Part shown: in pieces, positions 17,539-25,549 of the stretch | Position numbering within the stretch: position 1 is the stretch's first letter | Layout of the letters: each line of letters begins with the position of its first letter | NCBI GenBank assembly: GCA_029907345.1 | Contig: JARYMB010000007.1 | Coordinates: 1-64,000, forward strand | Source of the DNA: Methanolinea sp. | Lineage (GTDB): Archaea > Halobacteriota > Methanomicrobia > Methanomicrobiales > Methanospirillaceae | Direction: 5' to 3' | DNA length: 64,000 nt | Notes under the pieces: model-generated | What the model saw: the letters and a program-made list of their open reading frames with translations, nothing else | What the model was told of the DNA's origin: nothing | Database searches by the model: none | Translations under genes and position numbers: made by a program

Positions 17539-18072
17539 TTAATATTCCAGTTCATTCACCTTTCCGCTTACATTCACCGTAATCCAACCCCGATGAGTAA
17601 CGATGGGAGTCATGTTCATATTGACACGGAATAAGTAATCCCCTTCCGGGAGTTGCGGTTCGGTGTATATGATAAGCGTGGAGACGTACGTCCCATTGGG
17701 CGATACGACATACTCGGACGGTGACATGCTTACATTCAGGTATCGCGGCATTGGAATTTCCTCATCAGAATTTACTGATTTCTCTTTTACCGGGACTATC
17801 CGCTGTGTGACCAGCCCCTGACCCTTCGCTCTCGTATTGAGAATTATCTGTTCCTCTTTTATCTCCCCCGCATGTATCTCTATCCTGCTAGGATGAAACC
17901 ATACCGGAATCCCCAAATGTTGTTTCCCTGGCGTCACACTTGGGGGTTCCCATGTTTCGTTCCTCCTATCTATTGATGAGATGTCTGTAATTTGGCTGGT
18001 AATGAGCGATAATACGCTGATTAACAGGATAAGAGTCGCAAAGACCAAAAAAAATAGCGTGGTTTTTTTCAT
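17539..18072 (-). CDS. membrane-anchored extracellular beta-sandwich protein, unknown function
   Basis: An N-terminal transmembrane or signal segment (TTLFFLVFATLILLISVLSLI) is followed by a roughly 145-residue beta-rich domain resembling Ig-like or fibronectin-like surface modules. Regular alternation of hydrophobic residues and N-glycosylation sequons (NVS, NGT, NMT, NVS) support an extracellular location. The first segment lacks a clear cleavage site, so the protein is probably tethered by its N-terminus. The gene lies 17 bp after the stop of the frameshifted gene at 18090-19179 and may be cotranscribed with it from leader copy C. Confidence 0.65.
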   Translation of the reverse strand: MKKTTLFFLVFATLILLISVLSLITSQITDISSIDRRNETWEPPSVTPGKQHLGIPVWFHPSRIEIHAGEIKEEQIILNTRAKGQGLVTQRIVPVKEKSVNSDEEIPMPRYLNVSMSPSEYVVSPNGTYVSTLIIYTEPQLPEGDYLFRVNMNMTPIVTHRGWITVNVSGKVNELEY

Positions 18073-18089
18073 CCCAGGTATTTCTCCGT

Positions 18090-19179
18090 TCAGTTTGCCG
18101 TGTGCAATGTCACCATCGAATCGGAATAGATCTGAACATCCAACCCGGAAAGATACTCCTCTGCAACTTCATCAATGTCTTCTTCCCAATTAAATTCCAC
18201 ATTCTGTAAATTCAGATCTTTCAACCGCATATCGTAGAATGTCGTGTCGCCCGGCACTTCTGAGTCGCCATCGACATAATATCCTTCAAGAGTGCAAAAG
18301 ACTGCATTATTCTGGTAACCAACACATCCAGACCAGTTCATGGTCGAAATGGCGGAGTCTTCATTCTTGAATATGATATTCCATTGACTGAGACCAGGGT
18401 TCCAGCCCAATGTTCCCTTAATAGTATCGCCAACGTCAACATCGATTGGTTCACTATAATAACCCTCCTGTTGATATGGGACAAACCATGCCGCGCCTGT
18501 CCAGTCACGATACGCATGTCTGTTCCATTCAAGGACCGGTTGCACTATTCCCTGCCCGTTTGAAGGCTCTATAGCATTGAAGAGAAAAATAACTGAGTCA
18601 GACTGCGAAGACGGTGATGAAGGTACATCCCAATAGGCGATAAACTGTGCGATCTCATCGATGCTCCAATTATTTGCTTGTTCAATCCATCCCTCATAAG
18701 AAGGATACGGCAATTCTTTCTCGGTGCCCCAGCAACCAAGAACGGTCAAAATACAGACCTCATCTTTGTAAACTTTCGTCATATTGTTCTGTGTGATAAT
18801 ATCCGATCCACTTGGAACCCTATGAACATGGGTAACCGGTAATAATCCAGCAGATGGAACAGGCACCTTTTTTTGAAAAAGCATCTATAGCGGATATAAT
18901 CTGTGTCCCTTCAGGAGTAAATACGCGGGTAATTCCATCGGACGAATGTTGAATTATTGCACCAACAGGAATGGAATAGAGATTTTTACCTTCCGCTGGA
19001 CTCAATTCTCCATTTAAAATTACAGGTTCTGACGATTCATCGATCTTCAGTTCAGGCTGGGCCCATTGAGGAGAAAGCGCACTCACCCCCGGCACTATAA
19101 CACTACCCATCAGTACTACTACGATGAGAAGTATACCTCCACTGAATGTACCTTTTTCTTTCATCGTTCTTTCCGCCAT
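18090..19179 (-). pseudogene. secreted jelly-roll-like protein, frameshifted at an A7 run
   Basis: Two overlapping frames together make one protein of about 362 residues. The first (19179 downward) encodes a signal peptide (GGILLIVVVLMGSVIVPGVSALS) and continues to DAFSKK. The second resumes with VPVPSAG after removing one base at the run of seven A (plus 18868-18874). The C-terminal 250 residues have YEGWIEQANNW, an EWN segment and DVGDTIKGTLGW, similar in character to secreted beta-sandwich proteins (peptidase A4/G1-like) of methanogens. Catalytic residues are not identified. This could be a true mutation, phase variation at the homopolymer, or a sequencing error. Confidence 0.7.
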
Positions 19180-19196
19180 TTCTCTTCTGATTTCAC

Positions 19197-19368
19197 GATT
19201 TCGCTCCTTCCGGGCTTTGTGCGATGCGTCGATTTCGAGCCCGGATTTATGACAGCAGGGAAAGCATCCTGCCTTCCGGAAAGCTGTCGGGTGATGAGGG
19301 ACTTGCCCTCACCCTACATGGGTAATCGGATCCAGGTGCATAAACGATCTCTGTGCCAGATCCAGAAC
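19197..19368 (-). ncRNA. conserved structured leader, copy C
   Basis: Shares 172 bp with copy A (14390-14561) with about six differences, including the ribosome-binding site next to the gene and the four proximal stems. The distal 100 bp of copies A and B are absent. Instead a short inverted repeat TCGCGA at 19373-19378/19384-19389 leads into the TATA box at 19401-19410. The codon corresponding to copy A's ATG is GTG here (19196) but is out of frame; the gene's ATG is 17 nt further on. Confidence 0.58.
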
Positions 19369-19400
19369 TATTTTCGCGACGATTCGCGATCCGGCACAGA

Positions 19401-19412
19401 AAGGTTATAAAC
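19401..19412. promoter_or_regulatory. near-symmetric TATA box shared by divergent genes
   Basis: GGTTATAAAC reads as a TATA element on both strands (TTATAAAC on plus, GTTTATAACC on minus). It lies about 65 bp before the regulator ATG at 19473 and would start leader C near 19380. One element may serve both directions. Confidence 0.5.
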
Positions 19413-19472
19413 GTCTCTGGCGAGATCTGAACAATGCCGGGTGGTATATCTTCAGAAGGGAAGGAGGGTATC

Positions 19473-20258
19473 ATGGAGAACCGTCAATCACATCGATTTC
19501 ATACCGCCCTTTCCATGATGCTATGGATTCTGTTTTTCGGATTTTGCGTCCTGGAACTGGTCTACATCCCCCTCTTCGGCGTCGATGGCACGGGGGTGCC
19601 TGTCCCCCGGTGGCAGATGAGGCCGTCCGATCTCATCTGCCATATGGTCCATTCCGTATCCCCCACTCTTGTGGAGCCGATACAGATCCTCCTTTTCTGG
19701 GGAATCGGATTCGGGGCTTATTTTGGATTCCGCACCATCTCGAAAAAAACTGTACTTGACAATACTGCAAGGCTGCAGGTCTTCAACACAATCCGGGAAT
19801 CCCCTGGCATTCACTTTTCGGCGCTTCGTGACCGGACCGGTTTGAACCGGGGGACACTCCGCTACCATCTCTCCATTCTGGCACTGACCGGGAAGATCAC
19901 CTCCTTCCGGGACGGAATATTCTCACGGTATGTCACCAGCGAGAGGAGTATGTCAGCATACGACCGTATCGTGGCATCCAGGTTCCAGAACGGACCCGAC
20001 CGGAAGATCCTAACCTACCTTCTCGATCACCCGGACTCGTCCCAGCGTGATATTGCCAGGGCTCTCGGTGTCGTACCATCGGTGGTGAACAGCCGGATAC
20101 GGCAACTGTACGATGAAGGGATTGTTGCAATGGTGCGTCTTGGCAGAACCACACGGATTGCTCTGACCGATGACTCTGTCGAGGTGATCAGGAGGATCAA
20201 AGGTGCAGGACCATGTCGAGATCCCACTTGGGCACCAGCCCCTGAAATCCCTGGATGA
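19473..20258 (+). CDS. membrane-anchored regulator with two winged-helix domains
   Basis: Two hydrophobic segments (about residues 13-36 and 71-90 of the 261-aa product) put the C-terminal part in the cytoplasm. The first winged helix (about 100-160) includes GIHFSALRDRTGLNRGTLRYHLSIL; the second (about 175-250) includes SQRDIARALGVVPSVVNSRIRQL. Start at ATG 19473 has a strong AAGGAGG site. It is paralogous to the gene at 23346-24509 (shared RxITxKTVL and TLRYHL). It is divergent from the leader-C gene across a single TATA element, so it may control the secreted-protein genes; that is inference. Confidence 0.83.
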   Translation: MENRQSHRFHTALSMMLWILFFGFCVLELVYIPLFGVDGTGVPVPRWQMRPSDLICHMVHSVSPTLVEPIQILLFWGIGFGAYFGFRTISKKTVLDNTARLQVFNTIRESPGIHFSALRDRTGLNRGTLRYHLSILALTGKITSFRDGIFSRYVTSERSMSAYDRIVASRFQNGPDRKILTYLLDHPDSSQRDIARALGVVPSVVNSRIRQLYDEGIVAMVRLGRTTRIALTDDSVEVIRRIKGAGPCRDPTWAPAPEIPG

Positions 20259-20954
20259 AATGTCTATTCCTGCCTCTCTCCCTTGCCCCTCCCGAAAGAT
20301 TCAATTGACAAGTCAAGGAATTGGAACGAACTTCTTTTTGATGAGAAAAATATCAGTTCAATGCCAGAAAATCCAAGACCTGGAGTCTGTTCGGATTCCT
20401 ACACAGAGATCGTTTAAACAATCGGCTCTTCGCTCATCTAAGTGGGTAGTGAGAACCGAATGCGGGGGCTGGCCGCCCCCACACCCCCCACCCATGAGGA
20501 TGGTCCCGCCGCCCCTAAAAGGTGCGCCCCGGCGGCGTTTTCACGAAGGGTTTCATAGAAAGTCTATGTTTCTTCTTTGAATAAACCAATTCAAAACTGA
20601 GAAAGAATGTCCTGCACTCATTCATCTTACCCCTCCAAAATGATGAAGAGGCGTTTTATTCAATGTCCGTGTATTCTTCTTTTATAACCAAATCAAAGAA
20701 TCCTTTTTAAAAAGACTCCGCCCGGAGATCGCATCCAAAGACTGGCAGGATTGGACCGTTCAAAAAGCTGCCGGGAATGATTATTTGTCACATCGGACTC
20801 ACTTGCATATATCTGCACTTGACTAAAATTCTCTACCGGAAGGAAATTGTGGACACAATGACGGGGCAGGCTGCAATAATCAGTTTCATATCTGATATTT
20901 CCGGATTTCGTCATGGCTCAGGTTCAGGGAAAAACCGATCAGATGCCCACCCCC
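20259..20954. other. intergenic region with MITE copy 2
   Basis: 20424-20652 is the second MITE. The remaining parts show no convincing gene. 20653-20954 is A+T-rich with scattered short open frames lacking ribosome-binding sites. The 3' end of the transporter gene is at 20955. Confidence 0.55.
20424..20652 (-). mobile_element. MITE of the ISL3-like family, copy 2
   Basis: Inverted relative to copy 1 and similar to it along the whole 229 bp, including the G+C-rich core and the stretch around GAATTGGTTTATTCAAAG. Differences are spread throughout, with the terminus reading GGCTCTTCGC on one side and GAAGAGGC on the other. No flanking 8-bp duplication is recognisable, so this is likely the older copy or one affected by rearrangement. 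Confidence 0.82.
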
Positions 20955-21851
20955 CTAACCCCACAGCGCGATGAGAACAGTCCCCGTCACCATCACGACG
21001 GTCCCAAAGGTCCTCTGCCGGATACAACCCTCCCTGAAGAGGTACCCCCCTATGATGACTCCGAAGAGGACCGAGAGCCTCTTTATTGCAATTACATAGG
21101 GGACGAGGGACAGGGTATATGCCGTATTTATTGTTACCGCCTCCAGGGTCAGGACAAGTCCGAGTGCAGGCATGAGCAGACCTGTCCCTTTAATCTCTCC
21201 CCGGGCAGCAGGGGGAACTGCTTTTCCGGACAGTATCGGGATCGAGGTCTGAAGGAGAAACACGCATGCAAGGAGCCCGAAGACGACAGAAGATCCAAAG
21301 ACGGGGTCGGACCGTTCCACGACGACCTTGTCGTAGTTAACCGATATGCTGTAGAGGAATGCTACGATGAGCATGAACCGGACACCCCTATCCGAGAGGA
21401 GAAAACGGAATGGTCCCATCCAATCCCCGGCCCTGCCGGGGGTACCATCAGCCGCAAGCAGGTATGACCCTGCAGCAACCAGGATGATACCTGCAAGGCC
21501 TGCAATGCTCGGGACCTCATCGAGTATCACAAAAGAGGTTATGAGCAGGAAAACGGGTGTGAAGGAGAGTAGGGGAAGGCAGAGAGAAAGGTCAGAGAGG
21601 GAGAGTGCCCTGTAAAAGAGGACGGTTGCAAATGTGTTGATCGCAACAGTGACAAGGACGGCTTCTGCAAAACCCGGTCCGATCGACGGAAATCCCCTTA
21701 CGATGGAAATGGCGGCGAGGGATGCTGCAGCGACGAGAAAAGATCCCCCGGCAACCTGTGCAGGAGGCACCTGACGAAGGAGTACTTTTGCTCCCGCAGA
21801 GTACATCGCCTGGGCCATCGCACCCGCAAGGGCAAGGGGAAACCATAACAT
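20955..21851 (-). CDS. EamA/DMT-family transporter
   Basis: 298 residues with ten predicted transmembrane segments in two five-helix halves, the drug/metabolite transporter layout. The first half ends near DGTPGRAGDW and the second starts at RFMLIVAF. EamA signatures include NTFATVLFYRALSLSDLSLCLPLLSF-type and the corresponding second-half TINTAYTLSLVPYVIAIKRLS, which are kept short here. The substrate is unknown; such proteins export amino acids, nucleotides or other metabolites. It stands alone on this strand. Confidence 0.85.
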   Translation of the reverse strand: MLWFPLALAGAMAQAMYSAGAKVLLRQVPPAQVAGGSFLVAAASLAAISIVRGFPSIGPGFAEAVLVTVAINTFATVLFYRALSLSDLSLCLPLLSFTPVFLLITSFVILDEVPSIAGLAGIILVAAGSYLLAADGTPGRAGDWMGPFRFLLSDRGVRFMLIVAFLYSISVNYDKVVVERSDPVFGSSVVFGLLACVFLLQTSIPILSGKAVPPAARGEIKGTGLLMPALGLVLTLEAVTINTAYTLSLVPYVIAIKRLSVLFGVIIGGYLFREGCIRQRTFGTVVMVTGTVLIALWG

Positions 21852-22081
21852 GCACCATGTGACACGGGAAGATATTTACGTGTCCCGGATCAGCTTCCAC
21901 CGGTTTTTTGTTGGACTCTTGGAATAATAAGGTTCAGCAGGAATGTTCCGGAAAAACAAGCATGACGCCTGTCAGGGAATCATCCGGTCTGAAAGCAGCG
22001 CGGCGGGGAAGATTTCCGGTTCTCCGAGGTGTAACCTTGCGGAGGGATGGAGAAAAAGAGGCGTCTTGCCCTTGTCCCCGG

Positions 22082-22615
22082 TCATTGCTTGAGCGAAGAG
22101 TGCTCGTCTTTGACTGTGAAACGCCACATGCAGAAGAGGTCTTCCGGGTGGGGGTCAGGTGGTGCAAAGAGACATTCGACCCTGATCCTTGGGTCTATCT
22201 CGCGAGCGAAACTGGAAAACTCAGCCCTGTGCATCTCCCTGCATGCATACTCGTCGAGTCCCCTGCGGAGTCTGGCCTCCTGCGTGGGACAGTGGGGGAC
22301 GCGGATAAGGATCTCGTCCTCCCCCTCCTCGATCAGGTACCCGACGATGAGTGCCCAGGGAAAGAGCCGCAGTGCCTCTGAAAACCCGCGCAGACCCTTT
22401 TTCTTCAGGGAAAAACGCTCTTTCAGGTCACGGGCCGCCATTCCGGCAACCCTCCCCCAGACCTGTTCGTTGATCTGCTCGGCAACGGGCTGGCCAAACC
22501 TTTCTGTTACGTAAATGAACCAGAAAGCGTCCACCACGCGATAGTGCCAGAGAAGAAATTCGATGTACGAGAGAATCCCGTCCCGGTTCATCTCCCTGAT
22601 ACGGTCAAGTTCCAT
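22082..22615 (-). CDS. DUF6125-like cytoplasmic protein
   Basis: About 177 residues, mostly helical, no signal. Recognisable segments are [17 protein letters not shown] near the N-terminus and the [21 protein letters not shown] segment (His-Cys then Cys), followed by a closing C-terminal segment with Cys near LFCMW. These features match a family of small methanogen proteins (DUF6125, related in fold to L-2-amino-thiazoline-4-carboxylate hydrolase-like proteins); the match is from memory and the function is unknown. ATG 22615 is preferred to a GTG at 22639. Confidence 0.6.
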   Translation of the reverse strand: MELDRIREMNRDGILSYIEFLLWHYRVVDAFWFIYVTERFGQPVAEQINEQVWGRVAGMAARDLKERFSLKKKGLRGFSEALRLFPWALIVGYLIEEGEDEILIRVPHCPTQEARLRRGLDEYACREMHRAEFSSFAREIDPRIRVECLFAPPDPHPEDLFCMWRFTVKDEHSSLKQ

Positions 22616-22913
22616 GGGGGAAGATGGGACGATACCCACACATCAGGCTTTTCATGATCCCGCTTTGATCCTTGTTATGTGATTTCCCTCTTTTTGCAAA
22701 CAAATGGTTTCCCTTTCCGGGAATAATCCTGAAATGTGCCTCTATTCGGGCGACAGGGGGGAACAATCCGGAGAATTACAGATATCTTGAGTCCCAGCCG
22801 GAAAACCGGTGGCAGGGAATGATCCAAAGCCCCCTCTGTGTTGCGGGGCAGTCCATGCAGGGTAAATGAAGAATCTTTGAAAAAAGAAGAGGGGAATTTT
22901 CATCATAAAGGGG

Positions 22914-23240
22914 TTATCCGGTCTGGACCGGGCAGTTCCCGCACGATCCATCCCGGAGTCTTGTCTGGTTTCTTGCCATGATGCGCACCTGGTCACCGAT
23001 TCCCCTGCCTGCAGATACCCTGTGCATTTCGGCGAACCTGTACTGGTCGGCGTTTTCCTCGCCGTTCATTGTGCAGAACCGGTTCTGGCCGCATGCGGGT
23101 GTAGATTCGAGTGACTGTTCCCCTATTCCCAGAGCGGGTGCTCCGGCACCACTTTTCCCCTGCCCGTGTGCTCCTGCTGCCATGACGGTCGCAGGGACAA
23201 GGACGAGCAGGAGAATGCAGAGTGTCAGTATCTTTTTCAT
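22914..23240 (-). CDS. small secreted Cys-containing protein
   Basis: 108 residues with a clear signal peptide (ILTLCILLLVLVPATVMAAG) and a short mature part with a Gly-rich start (GAHGQGKSGAG), CGQNRFC and a terminal CGNC pair. No known family is recognised. Start at ATG 23240 is fixed by AGGAGG upstream. It lies 105 bp after the stop of the anchored regulator at 23346-24509 on the same strand; both products carry similar Gly/His/Gln-rich stretches after the signal, hinting at a functional pair. Confidence 0.72.
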   Translation of the reverse strand: MKKILTLCILLLVLVPATVMAAGAHGQGKSGAGAPALGIGEQSLESTPACGQNRFCTMNGEENADQYRFAEMHRVSAGRGIGDQVRIMARNQTRLRDGSCGNCPVQTG

Positions 23241-23345
23241 TTCTGATTTCCTCCTGTATGCGACGGGATCCCGGGTCTGTTGACCGTGGACCCGTTCTGA
23301 ATACCACGTTGTCGGGAGGATATTAGTGATCTCTCGCACCGGCAG

Positions 23346-24509
23346 CTACGTTTCTGCGGGTGAACCGCGAGGGAGATGGCTATTGCAGGCGAGAACAGAC
23401 TCCCTGGACGGGTACTGGTGAACGGAACAGCCGTCGATAACCGCGGGATGAGCAAGTATGGGCGGTGTCAGGTAATGGCAGGAAAACCTCCCCTGTTTCC
23501 TCACCTCCACAATTCCATCGTGGGAGAGGTTCTGGATGTGGCGTGTGACGGAAGGCCCTGCAATCCCGAGGGTTGTTGCAAGCGCCTCCCTTGTCATCCC
23601 GGGTGATTCGGCCAGGGCCAGGATGATTTTTCTGGTCGATTCACCCCGGAGGTAATGGAAGAGACACTGGAGGCGGGGCGGGAAGAGCCCGTTGTTTACG
23701 AAGTAGCGGACGGTACCGGGGCGGGAAAAGTAAGTAATCTTCTCTTCCCGTGCAAGGGTGAAGAGGTGGTAGCGAAGCGTATTGATATTCATGCCAAGGA
23801 GGGCTGCAAGCGCCGGGGCATCGAGGCCGGGATTTTCAGCAATTGCAGTGTAAACGCGGTTCCGTTCAGAACTGGCAAGGACCGTTTTTCTTGTTATCCT
23901 CCGGTAACCAAGAGCCGGTAAAAAGGGCGCAGGAACCGGGTACCCGGGGAGAGGGGGGCTCCCGCCATCATCCTCGGCATCACCCTCTTCGCGCCTTACC
24001 CGCGGCATACCGGGAGATACGTGGGCAGAGGGTTCTGCGGGACCTCCGGCGGGCAGGGGACCTGACGTCTCGGCAGGTCCGCAGGGATACCGGTCCTGAA
24101 TAGGGACAGGTACAGAATGCCACGGGCCGGGGGAATGCGGGTTGCGGGGCATAGGACTCCGAACGGGTCCTGCACCATTGCCCGGGGAGGAGGATGGGGC
24201 CGCGGTTCCCGTGAGACGGCCCACCAGGGGAGAAGGACCGCCAGACGGGTTTCCGGCACTGTTCCCGGAGAGAACCGGTCCTTTCCCCTGACTGTTTTTG
24301 GGCGGGGAGATGGAAGGGTCTGGAACGCCCTGCATGGCATTGCCGGTATTGGCAGCACCGTTTCCGTGCTGGATTCCCTTACCCTCCCCCAAACCAAACT
24401 GGTTGGGGTTTGCGTGGCCTCCTCCCCCGCCGGCAGCACAGGCAGGGTATGCAATAATGCAGATGAAGAGCAGGACAACGATGGCAGGGATATACCAGGC
24501 GATGCGCAT
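23346..24509 (-). CDS. membrane-anchored two-winged-helix regulator with Pro/Gly-rich linker
   Basis: One N-terminal hydrophobic segment (WYIPAIVVLLFICIIAYPACA), then about 165 residues of Gly/Pro/Ser/Asn-rich low-complexity sequence. Two winged-helix domains follow, at about 205-280 (LDAPALAALLGMNINTLRYHL) and 290-355 (MTREALATTLGIAGPSVTRHI). Paralogous to 19473-20258, but with the second membrane segment replaced by the linker. For the DNA-binding part to be cytoplasmic, the single segment must be N-out/C-in. A GTATATATAA box at 24531-24540 lies about 27 bp before the ATG, so the mRNA is probably leaderless. Confidence 0.8.
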   Translation of the reverse strand: MRIAWYIPAIVVLLFICIIAYPACAAGGGGGHANPNQFGLGEGKGIQHGNGAANTGNAMQGVPDPSISPPKNSQGKGPVLSGNSAGNPSGGPSPLVGRLTGTAAPSSSPGNGAGPVRSPMPRNPHSPGPWHSVPVPIQDRYPCGPAETSGPLPAGGPAEPSAHVSPGMPRVRREEGDAEDDGGSPPLPGYPVPAPFLPALGYRRITRKTVLASSERNRVYTAIAENPGLDAPALAALLGMNINTLRYHLFTLAREEKITYFSRPGTVRYFVNNGLFPPRLQCLFHYLRGESTRKIILALAESPGMTREALATTLGIAGPSVTRHIQNLSHDGIVEVRKQGRFSCHYLTPPILAHPAVIDGCSVHQYPSRESVLACNSHLPRGSPAET

Positions 24510-24946
24510 CGTGTTCAGGATAAATGACAGGTATATATAAGAAATTTATGATGCCGGAAGCTATCCATTTCCGGTTCCCTTACCGGCCCGTGAAAAAGCC
24601 CCTTTATGATGTTCGGAAAAAGCTTTGACCTCTCCCCGCAACGGGCAGGGGAGTAAAATATCCCGGCTGGTATGGGACAAGAAAAAAAAGAAGGGAGAGG
24701 GTGTGCAGCACTGATGGTGAGTGTGGAAAAGAGCCGGGCGTCACCCCGACTGTCCCGACCTGTTCATCTGTAGGGTAGAATGAGTAATAAATTTTTTTAT
24801 TTTTTTATTACAAAAACAAACAATATTTTTGAAAAACAAATAATCATCCCCTCGCGAAAACCATCAGGAACGCCCCCGTCTTCTTACCCCACCGACTTGT
24901 GGGACCATACCTTTAATCCCCTGTCGGGAACGACAATTATACAAGC
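24510..24946. other. intergenic region between divergent genes
   Basis: No gene seen. It holds the regulator promoter at 24531-24540 and an A/T tract with three T-runs at about 24780-24840. A second promoter for the cyclo-ligase is likely near 24910 (CTTTAATCC), about 37 bp before its ATG. Confidence 0.55.
24531..24540 (-). promoter_or_regulatory. TATA box of the regulator gene
   Basis: TTATATATAC on minus, centred about 27 bp upstream of the ATG at 24509, the spacing expected for a leaderless archaeal transcript. Confidence 0.6.
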
Positions 24947-25549
24947 ATGTGCATCTCCAAGGAGGTGCTCCGCACACGGGCAAGGGAAGCGCGGGCGGCG
25001 ATACCTGAAGAGAAGCGGAAGGAATACAGCTGCACGATATGCAACAGGGTCGTTTCACTCCTCGACGGGCAGGACCCTGTCCTTGTCTATGTCTCAAAAC
25101 CTCCCGAGGTCGAAACGATACCGCTGATTACGACCCTCTTCTCACGGAAGACCTCGGTTGTCGTGCCCATCATCGAGCGGGAAGAGCGTACCCTGCGACT
25201 CTCCTTCCTCCGTGACCCTTCGCACCTCTCGATCAGCACCTTTTCTGTTCCGGAACCGATAGGCCACGAGTTTCCGGCCGATCCGGGAAGCATTCATGTT
25301 GCAATCGTCCCCCTGATTGCCTATGACCGGAACGGGCACCGCCTCGGGTACGGCGCGGGGTATTATGACCGGTTCCTCTCCCGCAATCCCCACATGTTCA
25401 AGATAGGGATTGGGTTTTCATGCCAGGAAGTGGACCAGATCCCTGCGGATAGCAGGGACGTGAGCATGGATGTGATCGTGACCGAGAACGAAATCATCCG
25501 GACAGGGGAGAAAAGAGCGGTTCAGAGGTATTCTGCACCGTTCATGTAG
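24947..25549 (+). CDS. 5-formyltetrahydrofolate cyclo-ligase family protein
   Basis: ATP-dependent conversion of 5-formyl-THF to 5,10-methenyl-THF, or a related pterin reaction. The family signatures are the N-terminal basic segment, Y.SKPPEVET near residue 47, VPLIAYDRNGHRLGYGAGYYDRFL (kept here as the GYGAGYYDRFL motif near 127) and a terminal GFSCQE..D. Methanogens use H4MPT as C1 carrier, so the natural substrate may differ from that of bacteria. The 3' end overlaps convergent serS by 28 bp. Confidence 0.88.
   Translation: MCISKEVLRTRAREARAAIPEEKRKEYSCTICNRVVSLLDGQDPVLVYVSKPPEVETIPLITTLFSRKTSVVVPIIEREERTLRLSFLRDPSHLSISTFSVPEPIGHEFPADPGSIHVAIVPLIAYDRNGHRLGYGAGYYDRFLSRNPHMFKIGIGFSCQEVDQIPADSRDVSMDVIVTENEIIRTGEKRAVQRYSAPFM

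Noticed and set aside
18820-18884. Programmed -1 frameshift at the A7 run
   Set aside because: The shift needed is +1 (or deletion of one base), not -1, and no stimulating structure was identified.
14390-19368. Interpretation of the leader repeats as ordinary MITEs
   Set aside because: They have no terminal inverted repeats or target duplications, and in copies A and C the repeat boundary coincides with gene starts. Mobility is still possible but not shown.
20693-20914. 73-codon minus frame between MITE copy 2 and the transporter
   Set aside because: No ribosome-binding site, no recognisable motif, and composition like the surrounding noncoding DNA.
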